Origin: Plesiocystis pacifica SIR-1
GTDB lineage: Bacteria > Myxococcota_A > Polyangia > Nannocystales > Nannocystaceae
Reading direction: 5' to 3'
Assembly (NCBI RefSeq): GCF_000170895.1
Contig: NZ_ABCS01000005.1
Span: 62,001-126,000, forward strand
DNA: 64,000 nt
Part shown: positions 35,301 to 42,410 of the stretch, one piece after another
How the letters are laid out: each line of letters starts with the position of its first letter
Numbering within the stretch: position 1 is the first letter of the stretch
The notes under the pieces: generated by a model
What the model was told of the DNA's origin: nothing
The model's input: only the letters and a program-made list of their open reading frames with translations
Database searches by the model: none
Translations under genes and position numbers: made by a program

Positions 35301-38128
35301 GCCGCGCGCATGCGGGTGTCGTCGAGCTCGGGCAGCGCGGCCCAGCCCTCGGCGCTCCGGTTCACGCACGCGCGCCAGCCCCGGGCGACCCAAAAGGCGA
35401 CCCGCCCCCGACCCGGCTTGGCGGACAGGGCGAAGCCGCAGCGCTCGAGCCCGGCCAGGCCCGCGCTCATGGCCTGCTCGACGCGGTCGTTGAGCAGCAG
35501 GATCCGGACCCGTCGCGCGACCACGTCCCCGAACTCGGCGAGGTTGAGGGCCCACCCCTGGAGCTCGCCGAAGGCCTCCTCGGCCTCGTGGCGCGCCCCC
35601 GTCAGCTCGAGGGCCTGGGCCCGGCCGTAGGCCGCGGTGAACACCAGCTCGTCGTAGCGCCCGCCCTCGGCGGCGGCGCGCAGGGGCTCGACGAGCAGCT
35701 CGCAGGCCAGGGTGAAGTAGCGCTGGGCCGTCGACCAGGCCCCGTTGTCGAGGGCCCGCTGACCCGCGAGCGCGGCGTACTCGGCGAGGCTGTGGGCGCC
35801 CTGGTCGAGGCCCTCGAGGCTCGCCGGGCGCCCGGCCTCGAGCTGATCGACGATCTCGTAGATGTGCACCTCGAGCTGCGCCCCGGCGTGGCGCTCGAGC
35901 CACAGCAGGCCCGTGAGCGCGTGGACCTGGGCCCGGGCCTTGGCCGAGACCATGCCGCTGCCGAGCTCGACGATGTGCCCGTGGACGAAGCGGTGCTGGG
36001 CCCCGCGCAGGTCGATGACCCCCTCGCGCTCGAGGCCGTCGAGGGCCCGCGACACGCCCTGGTCGTCGATGCCGAACACCTCGGCGCACGCCCGCGCCAG
36101 GGTCTCGAGGTCGAAGCTGTGGCCGATGCTCGCGGCGACGCCGAGGACCCGCTGGGTCGACTCGTCGAGGGCGTCGAGCTTGTCCGTGACCACGGACAGG
36201 AGGTCGTCGGGGACGCCCGCGTCGGCCAGGGCGTCGAGGCGCCAGTGCCAGCCGTCGGGGCGGGACTCGAGCAGGCCGCGGCTGGCCAGGTGGAGCAGGA
36301 ACTGCCCGACGAGCTGGGGGTTGCCGCCGGTCTTGCGCGCGACGAAGTCCGCGAGGTTGTCGACCGCGGCCTCGCCGGGCCCGGGCCGCCCCGCTCGCCG
36401 ACCCGCGACCGCCTCCTTCGAGCGCCCGAGGGTGTCCATGAGCATCTCGACCAGATCGCCGCGCTCGAGGGGCTCGAGCTCGAGGCGGCGGATCGGGAGC
36501 TCCCCGAGCTCGTTGAGGCTGTCGAACACGGCGAGCACGCCCGCGCGCCCGGACTCGTCCGAGGACGACCACAGCTGCTCGACCATGCTCGCCCCCGGGC
36601 TGGTGTCCTGGCCGTCGTCGCCGACGGTGACGATCACCGTGAACGGCGTGCCCTCGTCGAGCACCAGCGCCGTGAGCAGCTCGATGCTGTCGGCCCGCGC
36701 CCACTGCAGGTCCTCGAGCACGAGCAGCATGGGGTGGCTGGCCGCGAACACGTCGATGAGCCGGCGAAAGGCGAGCAGCGCCCGGTTGCGGGCCTCGCCC
36801 GGGGGCAGGGCCGCGGGCGTCTGGGTCTCGCCCAGGATCAGGCTCAGGCGAGGCAGCAGCGCGCACACGACCCCGGCGACGGAGCCCAGGCCCTCGCGCA
36901 GCCGCGTCCGCCAGTCCTCGAGCTCGTCCTCGCCCTGCAAGAGCAGCTGCTCGAGCAGACCGTCGAGGGCCTGGACGAAGCCCGCGTAGGGCGTGTCGCC
37001 GCTGCCCTCGTAGCCGCCGTGGGCCACGCGCAGCGTCGCGGCCCGCCGCCCCTTCGACGCGACCATGCCGTCGAGGCGCTCGACCAGCGCCGTCTTGCCC
37101 GAGCCCGAGCTGCCCTCGAGCACGACCAGCGCGCGCCCGCCCGTGGCCAGGCGCGCGTCCGACTTGCGCCCGCGCCAGCGCAGCAGCACCCCCGAGATCT
37201 CGGCGTCGAGGGCCGCGAGCTGGAAGTCCCGACCGTACAGGCGCGTGGGCAGGCGCAGCTGGGTCGTGTGGTCCTCCCGGCCGAGCCGAAAGTTGCGCTC
37301 GCCCGCGGCCAGGCGGCGCAGATCGGCGAGCAGGCCCGAGGCGGTCTGGTAGCGATCCTCCGGCGACTTCTCGAGCAGCCGCATGATCACCGCCGAGAGG
37401 GTCTCGGGCACCCCGGGGCGGATCGCGTCCAGGGGCCGGGGCCGCCGGGCGATGTGGGCGTGGACCAGCTCGAGGGCGCCCTGGGCCTCGAAGGGCGGGC
37501 GGCCGCCGAGGAGCTCGTAGAAGCTCGCGCCGAGGGAGTAGAGGTCGCTGCGCGCGTCGACCTCCCAGCCCGTGCGCCCGGTCTGCTCCGGGGACACATA
37601 GGGCAGGGTGCCCTCGAAGATCTCGCGCTCGTGGAAGCGGTGGCGGCGATCCTCGAGCAGCACGGAGATGCCAAAGTCGACCAGGCAGGCCCGGCCGGTC
37701 GCGGCCTCGACCACGATGTTGCTCGGCTTGATGTCGCGGTGGACGACGCCGCGGGCGTGGACCTCGACCAGGGTCTCGACGATGCCCACGGCCAGACCCA
37801 GGAACACCTCGACATCGAGAGGCTGGCCCTCGCCGAAGCGATCGAGGGCCGTGCCCTCGACGTGGTCGAGCAAGAGCACCAGGTGGTCTCCGACGCGCTC
37901 GACGGTCAGCGCCCGCACGACGTTGTCGACGTCGAGGGCCTGGAGCAGGCGGACCTCGTGGTGGACCCGGGCCGCCGCGCCCTGGCTGGTCACGGGGAAC
38001 ACCTTGGCGAGGACCCGGCGACCATCTCGCTCTCGCTGCGCCTCGTATACACGGGCGGAGCCCGAACGCCGCAGGAGTCTGCGCGTCGTGTAGCCGGCCA
38101 GGGGGAGGTTCACGCGCTCGGCGAGCAT
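32366..38128 (-). CDS. hybrid Ser/Thr kinase - ATPase - GAF - PAS - histidine kinase
   Basis: This 1920-residue cytoplasmic protein carries, in order, a Hanks-type kinase domain (about 10-275; Lys42, HRDIKPSN 130-137, DFG 151-153, with a weak Gly loop RSGSAR) and a STAND/AAA ATPase (P-loop EGSSGSGKT at 338-346, Walker B LLVLEDLQWA). A long TPR-like helical region follows, then a GAF domain (near RGALLLEGEGGLGVVAEG), a PAS domain (SGVPDVITLLDDEGRLIFLN), HisKA with His1670 in VAHEINNP, and HATPase (NLVTNARDAV, DCGTGIP, GTGLGLAVSHG). The ATG at 38126-38128 lies just before the kinase domain; the frame extends 24 codons upstream. This layout is known from myxobacteria and cyanobacteria. It lacks a receiver domain, so a separate response regulator is expected. 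Its stop codon is the TGA of repeat B5. Confidence 0.9.
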   Translation of the reverse strand: MLAERVNLPLAGYTTRRLLRRSGSARVYEAQRERDGRRVLAKVFPVTSQGAAARVHHEVRLLQALDVDNVVRALTVERVGDHLVLLLDHVEGTALDRFGEGQPLDVEVFLGLAVGIVETLVEVHARGVVHRDIKPSNIVVEAATGRACLVDFGISVLLEDRRHRFHEREIFEGTLPYVSPEQTGRTGWEVDARSDLYSLGASFYELLGGRPPFEAQGALELVHAHIARRPRPLDAIRPGVPETLSAVIMRLLEKSPEDRYQTASGLLADLRRLAAGERNFRLGREDHTTQLRLPTRLYGRDFQLAALDAEISGVLLRWRGRKSDARLATGGRALVVLEGSSGSGKTALVERLDGMVASKGRRAATLRVAHGGYEGSGDTPYAGFVQALDGLLEQLLLQGEDELEDWRTRLREGLGSVAGVVCALLPRLSLILGETQTPAALPPGEARNRALLAFRRLIDVFAASHPMLLVLEDLQWARADSIELLTALVLDEGTPFTVIVTVGDDGQDTSPGASMVEQLWSSSDESGRAGVLAVFDSLNELGELPIRRLELEPLERGDLVEMLMDTLGRSKEAVAGRRAGRPGPGEAAVDNLADFVARKTGGNPQLVGQFLLHLASRGLLESRPDGWHWRLDALADAGVPDDLLSVVTDKLDALDESTQRVLGVAASIGHSFDLETLARACAEVFGIDDQGVSRALDGLEREGVIDLRGAQHRFVHGHIVELGSGMVSAKARAQVHALTGLLWLERHAGAQLEVHIYEIVDQLEAGRPASLEGLDQGAHSLAEYAALAGQRALDNGAWSTAQRYFTLACELLVEPLRAAAEGGRYDELVFTAAYGRAQALELTGARHEAEEAFGELQGWALNLAEFGDVVARRVRILLLNDRVEQAMSAGLAGLERCGFALSAKPGRGRVAFWVARGWRACVNRSAEGWAALPELDDTRMRAAVSISQALKNGALLFDLNLYGVLCGFEAWLTAKGVHPCAPQSLRDIAIAGGAAFAKPEQASRLADQAIVMCERPLMAAARARILPGIHNFVWPRSRAWVGASRALPRLIGELLELGEFETAGYSMALSSGQLLEIYGHLDELVTVVRGWATELERWGRPDMVLGVQASLRFAERLVHTGGPSTRPELVSAEATAAIGDTPILAIPAGLYRGLWAWLCGDWKAALQAIEPYLEVFEDQLFGSWHAPRFAMVAAVIEGEYIEHRRARDRGVLARMRRYERVTARWAKGCPENFGYMHELVLAERARARGKGERAMLHYERARAKAREAGARLGEGMACLRLASEAFRLRRQVAGEGAMAAAQRVFRQWGAVAVVERLAVLSDEELTTSIVGGSRAMTSSLGLASEHEEVASMDMQAVLSTVQLISEELDLEEVMGRVLTSALASAGAERGALLLEGEGGLGVVAEGDEEGVRVYGEGLSIDDEAVTRRLPLAAVHYVLRTGVPLVLDDASTDSRFAGDTFIAGEGVRSLLCMPIVKQSSRVGALLLENRLLAQVFTADRLEVLRALTAQAASALDNARLYDALQTSREQWRSLVSGVPDVITLLDDEGRLIFLNHLEPFGLSGQEERFVGQSMGALFDEDSREAWAAAVVEVAGGEREQAELEVHVRPREGLANHEAQRAMMVRVVAVGEQRDQLLAIATDISARKKLEATVRQQQRLESIGTLASGVAHEINNPVQGIMNYAELIISRHSRDELIDEFAGEIRLEADRVTGIVRNLLTFSRQEVDSRREIVDLREVIDATLSLARAVLRKETIHLEVEIEPGLPPVSCRPQQIRQIIMNLVTNARDAVNARYAGQRDVDPDCKRILLRARSFEGALDEGGAEGAAQTSGSGPGSGSGRWVRVSVEDCGTGIPDAIKAQIFDPFFTTKGRDQGTGLGLAVSHGIAVEHGGALSVDSELGVGTTFHLTLPAIDLDSEAHGD

Positions 38129-38266
38129 AAGCGCCGCGGTGGATCGAATCGAGGGTTTGGAGCGAGTTTTATCCCACGCGTTCGACCCCGCGAGCTCCAC
38201 CCCGAGTCGAACGCTCGGGTTCGCGCCAGCGGGTCGACGAGCGAGAGCCCCGCCGTGACGCCCGGG

Positions 38267-39055
38267 TCAGCTCGCGCTGGCTCCGCTGCGTGAGCGAGAC
38301 CCCGGCGGACCCGCCAGGTGTGGGCGCCCGTCCGGTCCGCGATGGAGGTGCCGGCGCGCCTCGTCCAACCATGCGATCGCCGCTTTCGTGGCCCGCTCCA
38401 GGCTCCACCCCTCGGCCAGGCCGCACGCCAGCGCCGTCGCCAGGGCGCAGCCCGTCCCCCGCGGATCGGGCCCCTCGACGCGCGGTCGGAGATAGCTGCG
38501 CGCGCGCCCGTCGGGGAGCACGAGGCGATCGCAGACCCGACCCGCGCCCGCCCCCTCGACGGCCTTGTCGAGCCACGCGACCCCGGCCGCGCGCACGCTC
38601 GCCTCGTGCCCGGCGAACAGCCCCCGCTCATCGCGGTTGGGGGTGCACAGATCGCTGGCGAGGATCAACGCCAACGCGGAGGTCGGTGAGGCCCCGAGCG
38701 AGCCGCCGTCGCTGGCCCTGGCGACGGGATCGAGGACCACTCGCGGCCGGGTCGGGCTCCCCAGGGCGCGCAGTCGAGTCAACAGGTCGAGGACCGCCCC
38801 GGCCGCGGCCTCCGGGACCATCCCGATCTTCACCGCCGCGATCGCGCCGCCCTCGGCCAGGGCGCCCACCCGGTCCAGCTCTGCGCGCACAGTCGCGAGC
38901 GGCGGGACCCAGGCCCGCGCCGGCCGGCCGCGGCCCTGGTCCGTCAGCGCGGTCGCCACCGCCACCACCGGCCGCGTCGGGGCCACGCGCTGGGCGGTCC
39001 AAGAGTCGCGCAGCAGCCCGGCGCCGCCCGTCGGATCCAAGCCGCCGATGACCAC
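38267..39055 (-). CDS. thiD: hydroxymethylpyrimidine/phosphomethylpyrimidine kinase
   Basis: This 262-residue enzyme belongs to the ribokinase-like family. It phosphorylates HMP and HMP-P in thiamine biosynthesis. Evidence: the N-terminal VIGGLDPTGGAGLLRD (substrate loop, usual form G-x-D-x-x-GGAG), VLDPVARASDGGSL in the middle, and the anion-hole/catalytic motif DPRGTGCALATALA near residue 200. The start is the GTG at 39053-39055, which comes 15 bases after the stop of the upstream cyclophilin gene; the true start could lie slightly upstream at a non-standard codon. The Arg-rich C-terminal tail (SRSRSGASAS) is unusual. No thiamine riboswitch was seen. Confidence 0.82.
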   Translation of the reverse strand: MVIGGLDPTGGAGLLRDSWTAQRVAPTRPVVAVATALTDQGRGRPARAWVPPLATVRAELDRVGALAEGGAIAAVKIGMVPEAAAGAVLDLLTRLRALGSPTRPRVVLDPVARASDGGSLGASPTSALALILASDLCTPNRDERGLFAGHEASVRAAGVAWLDKAVEGAGAGRVCDRLVLPDGRARSYLRPRVEGPDPRGTGCALATALACGLAEGWSLERATKAAIAWLDEARRHLHRGPDGRPHLAGPPGSRSRSGASAS

Positions 39056-39069
39056 CAGCGATGGCTGCG

Positions 39070-41610
39070 TCAGCGGAGCACCTCGACGCCCGTGATGCGA
39101 TCGCCAGGCAGCAGCGCGTCAACCACGGCGAGCTCGGCCGGGTCGCGGATCTGGCCGATGATCGTGTAGCGCCCGTCGAGGTGGGGCTGCGGGGTGTGGG
39201 TCACGAAGAACTGCGAGCCCCCGGTGTCCTTGCCGGCCAGGGCCATGCCCACGGTCCCTCGCACGTAGCGCAGGTTCGACCACTCGCAGGGCACCAGGTA
39301 GCCCGGCCCGCCGTAGCCGTCGCCCCGCGGGTCCCCGCCCTGGACGACGAAGCCCGGGACGACGCGGTGGAAGCCCAGGCCCTCGTAAAAGCCCGCCTGG
39401 GCCAGGGCCGCGAGGTTGGCCTGGTTGATGGGCGAGGCGACGCCGGAGAAGTCGATGGTGAACGCGCCCGCGCTGGTCGTGACCCGCAGCCCCTTGGCCC
39501 CGGTGTCCTCGGCGAGCAGCGCCTCGAGGTCGGCGGCCAGGCGCTCGCCGAAGATCGGCGCCCCCGAGGGGCCTCGGGCTTCGAGCTCATCGAAGGCGCG
39601 GACCAGATCGTCGTGGCCGAGCAGGGCCTCCCGGGCCCGGCGACGCACGGCGACGGAGGGGTCGGAGGCCAGGGGCACCACGGTCCGGGCCAGCCACGGG
39701 CTCTCGCCGACCTCCGCCCCGGGTACGCCCTCGGGGGTGACCACGGACACGGCGCTGCGCGCCAGGGTCCCGAGGGCCTCGACCGCCGCCAGCCGGGCCT
39801 CGAGGCTGCCCGCGCCCCGCCGCTCGCGGATCAGGTCTTCGAGGAGCGGCACGACCTCGAGGTCACGCTTGCTCGCGTCCACCGAGCGCACCGCGATGGC
39901 CGTGGTCGCGGCCGCCAGCACCCCCGGATCGTCGCGGGTCAGCGCGGCCCGGAGCACGGGCAGGACCGCCGGGTCGTCGACCTCGGCCAGGGCCGCCAGG
40001 GCCGGCGTCGCCCGGGCCGCGTCCTGGTCCCGCGCCATCGTCAGCAAGCTGGCCATGTGCGCGCGCCGGGCCGCCTCGACGCTGCGGTCCTCCGTCGCGC
40101 CCTCGCCCGCCCCGATCAGCGCCGCGCCCTCCTCGACCGCCGCCGTGCCCAGGTTGTCTCGGGTGCGCCCCTCGGCGCCCGTCGCCGGCGTCGCCCGCAG
40201 CAGCGCCTCGACCTCGAGGTTCGCCAGCCAGTTCGCGGGCAGGGGATCGATCGCCGGCGCCCCGGCCTGGGCCTCGCAGCCGCGCAGATCCTCGGGCTTG
40301 CCCGTGCGGATCACCTGGAGCAGGCGCAGCTCGCAGCTCCCGAGGGCCGCGAGCTTGCGCAGGCGCGGGTCGTCGCTGCGCCGCCCCTCGCCCAGGCGCT
40401 GACCGATGCCCGTGAGCTCCGCGTCCGTCGACCGGGCGTCCCCCGCGATGCCCCCGCGCATGCTCTGCAGCGCCGCCAGCAGCACGTGCTGCCGCGGCCC
40501 GGCGAAATTCTCGAGCGGGATCCCGCGCAGGCGCTCGCGGATCCGCTGGCGCCCCGCCTCGCTGGCCCCGAGGGCCCGCGCCGCCTCGACCTCCACGGTC
40601 CAGGCCAGGGACGGGCGCGCGGCCAGGACCGCCTGGGGGATCGGATCGGGCAGCTCGCCGATCGCCGCGAACACGCGCCACGCCAGCCGGGCCAGGGTCG
40701 GCTCCTCGACCGCCGCCGCGTCGCGGACGAAGGGCTCGAGGCGCTTGGCCAGCGCCAGGCTCTCCCGGGACTCCGCCAGCAGCTCGCCCGAGCTCCGCGC
40801 GCAGCGGCTCAGGGCGTAGAGCGAGCCCTCGGCGACCTCGCGCGCGTCGGACTCGAGGGCGTCGGTCAGCGTTCGGGCCAGCTCCGCCTCGATCACGAAG
40901 CCGCGCGAGCACATCACCCCGACCGCGCGCGTCGCCAGCTCCCACCGGCCGCGCAGCGTCGCCCCGTCCTCGCCCGCCCGGGCCGCCTCGAGCCCAGCCA
41001 GCTCCACGCCCATGCGCTCGATCGACCGCCCCCCGCCGACCCGCGCGATCGCCAGGGCCAGCGCGCCGAGGTTCGCCAGGTCGTGGGGGTCGGTGACGGC
41101 GTAGCGCGTCCACAGGCCGTCCTCGAGCTGGCGCCAGCGCGGGTCGAGACCCTCCGCGCCGGGATCCGGCGGGCTGCCCGGCTCGCTCGCCGGCACATCC
41201 AGCAAGGCCGCCGCCGCCAGGGCCTGCGCGTCCGCGGCGTCGAGCTCCGCGAGGGCCCGGTCGAGGGCCTCACCCCCGCCGATCCGCGCCACGGACCACA
41301 GCGCCCGGTCCCGCTCCAGCCCGCGCGCCTCGCCGTCCAGGACCGCCTCGAGCTCGCCCTCGACGCTCCCGCGCTCCAGCTCCGCCTTCAACGCGAGCTC
41401 GGGCGCCGGCCCGCTCGGCGTCGGCGTCCCCCAGCTGCGCGCCGGATCGTGCTCCCGAGCGGCCCCCAGGCCCTCGGCCGTCTCCGCCCTGGGCAGCGCA
41501 TCCGCCCCGCCCGAGCGCGACGGCCCCCCGCCGCAGCCAGGCGCCGCCGCCAGGAGCACGCCCAGCGACACACCCAGCCACGCACGTGCTCCCGCCTTCG
41601 CCCCGGTCAC
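39070..41610 (-). CDS. lipoprotein-like HEAT-repeat protein with C-terminal cyclophilin domain
   Basis: This 846-residue protein has a signal sequence with Cys26 in AAAPGCGGG (weak lipobox). About 600 residues of HEAT/Armadillo-type helical repeats follow (for example RTEDRSVEAARRAHMASLLT-type units and VLRAALTRDDPGVLAAATTA). A complete cyclophilin-type peptidyl-prolyl isomerase domain lies at about 708-846, with FHRVVPGFVVQGGD, GTVGMALAG and GSQFFVTHTP. Cyclophilins in the envelope help fold outer-membrane or secreted proteins; the HEAT solenoid probably holds clients or partners. The GTG at 41608-41610 starts the signal peptide. It lies upstream of thiD, on the same strand. Confidence 0.87.
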   Translation of the reverse strand: MTGAKAGARAWLGVSLGVLLAAAPGCGGGPSRSGGADALPRAETAEGLGAAREHDPARSWGTPTPSGPAPELALKAELERGSVEGELEAVLDGEARGLERDRALWSVARIGGGEALDRALAELDAADAQALAAAALLDVPASEPGSPPDPGAEGLDPRWRQLEDGLWTRYAVTDPHDLANLGALALAIARVGGGRSIERMGVELAGLEAARAGEDGATLRGRWELATRAVGVMCSRGFVIEAELARTLTDALESDAREVAEGSLYALSRCARSSGELLAESRESLALAKRLEPFVRDAAAVEEPTLARLAWRVFAAIGELPDPIPQAVLAARPSLAWTVEVEAARALGASEAGRQRIRERLRGIPLENFAGPRQHVLLAALQSMRGGIAGDARSTDAELTGIGQRLGEGRRSDDPRLRKLAALGSCELRLLQVIRTGKPEDLRGCEAQAGAPAIDPLPANWLANLEVEALLRATPATGAEGRTRDNLGTAAVEEGAALIGAGEGATEDRSVEAARRAHMASLLTMARDQDAARATPALAALAEVDDPAVLPVLRAALTRDDPGVLAAATTAIAVRSVDASKRDLEVVPLLEDLIRERRGAGSLEARLAAVEALGTLARSAVSVVTPEGVPGAEVGESPWLARTVVPLASDPSVAVRRRAREALLGHDDLVRAFDELEARGPSGAPIFGERLAADLEALLAEDTGAKGLRVTTSAGAFTIDFSGVASPINQANLAALAQAGFYEGLGFHRVVPGFVVQGGDPRGDGYGGPGYLVPCEWSNLRYVRGTVGMALAGKDTGGSQFFVTHTPQPHLDGRYTIIGQIRDPAELAVVDALLPGDRITGVEVLR

Positions 41611-41706
41611 TCGGCGAGCCTATCAGCTCTGTCCACCTGCGCAGGTCCCACGCTCCTCCCCCACCAACCCGGCAGACCCGCCCCCGGTCCCGCTACACTC
41701 CTCCCC

Positions 41707-41928
41707 ATGGCCAAGGACTTCACCGGCACCGTTCGACACAACGACCTCGAAGGCGGCTTCCTCGAGCTGCACACCGACGGCGGCGAGGTCTACCGCCTCA
41801 GCGGCCCCGCAGCAGACCAAGCCAAGGCCGGCCAACGCGTCCGCGTCCAGGGCCGCGTCGAGCGCGGAGGCTTTGGGATCCACATGTCCGGGCCGGCCCT
41901 CGTGGCTGAAAAGGTCGAAGTGCTCTAG
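41707..41928 (+). CDS. small OB-like protein (DUF5818-like)
   Basis: This 73-residue protein begins MAKDFTGTVRHNDLEGGFLE, continues with YRLSGPAADQAKAGQRVRV and ends EKVEVL. The G-T-V-x-x-x-D-L-E-G-G-F start and the beta-rich pattern resemble the short DUF5818-like/OB-fold proteins of proteobacteria. No enzymatic motif. It is divergent from the HEAT-cyclophilin gene and lies upstream of tRNA-Leu. Assignment to the named family is from memory of the motif, not a search. Confidence 0.75.
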   Translation: MAKDFTGTVRHNDLEGGFLELHTDGGEVYRLSGPAADQAKAGQRVRVQGRVERGGFGIHMSGPALVAEKVEVL

Positions 41929-42000
41929 ACCCTGAGCGGCTCCCGGGTGGGCCTCGACGACAACCGTGAGTCGAGTCTCAAACTAATTTCGGGGGTGCTC

Positions 42001-42029
42001 TTGATCCCGGAGGGATTCCCAACTAATTT
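42001..42029 (+). promoter_or_regulatory. predicted sigma-70-type promoter of tRNA-Leu
   Basis: TTGATC (42001-42006) and TAATTT (42024-42029) are separated by exactly 17 bases. Transcription would start about 7 bases before the tRNA 5' end. In this GC-rich sequence the AT-rich block stands out. A second ACTAATTT lies at 41979-41986. Confidence 0.5.
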
Positions 42030-42042
42030 CCTCCGCCCAGCC

Positions 42043-42124
42043 GCGAGGGTGGCGGAATTGGTAGACGCGCACGGTTCAGGTCCGTGTGTCTTCGGACGTG
42101 GGGGTTCAAGTCCCTTTCCTCGCA
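42043..42124 (+). tRNA. tRNA-Leu (anticodon CAG)
   Basis: A complete class-II tRNA. The acceptor stem GCGAGGG pairs with TCCTCGC (one G-T pair), with discriminator A at 42124. The D-arm is GCGGAATTGGTAGACGC. The anticodon arm CACGG-TTCAGGT-CCGTG gives anticodon CAG, reading CUG, a major Leu codon here. A long variable arm (TGTCTTCGGACGT) and a T-arm with TTCAAGT follow. CCA is not encoded and must be added after transcription. It is flanked by its own promoter and an intrinsic terminator. Confidence 0.96.
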
Positions 42125-42127
42125 CTC

Positions 42128-42165
42128 AGAGACCTTCGAGTTTGACTCGAAGGTCTCTTTCTTTT
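42128..42165 (+). terminator. intrinsic terminator of tRNA-Leu
   Basis: AGAGACCTTCGAG (42128-42140) pairs perfectly with CTCGAAGGTCTCT (42146-42158) over 13 bp around the loop TTTGA. TTCTTTT follows. This is the clearest intrinsic terminator in the window. The 245 bases beyond it, to the end of the E1 gene, show no feature. Confidence 0.92.
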
Positions 42166-42410
42166 GTGCGGGGTTTGCGGGGGGTCCCTGCGACGAGCAT
42201 CGAGCCGCCTACAGCCTTGGAAGAGCAGTTCGTCGTGGCTCGGCTCGAGCGCAGGAGTGGGGAGGGCGCCCGCCGAATAGGCCGCGGTGCACCGTCGGAA
42301 CCAACCAAGCGCCGCACACCCCCGAGAAACCCCCACGAGAACGAATCGACCCGCACTGCAACAGCAGCGCGGGCCAACCGTCTCCGCCCGAACCCGGGCA
42401 GAAACTCAAA

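Noticed and set aside
32648..38293. A plus-strand frame of 1881 codons opposite the large hybrid kinase gene
   Set aside because: It mirrors the kinase gene; its translation is Leu/Ala/Arg/Gly-rich without motifs. The minus strand carries complete catalytic motifs in order.
38267..39055. Thiamine (THI-box) riboswitch for thiD
   Set aside because: The gene follows the cyclophilin gene by 14 bases, leaving no leader, and no THI-box core sequence was seen.
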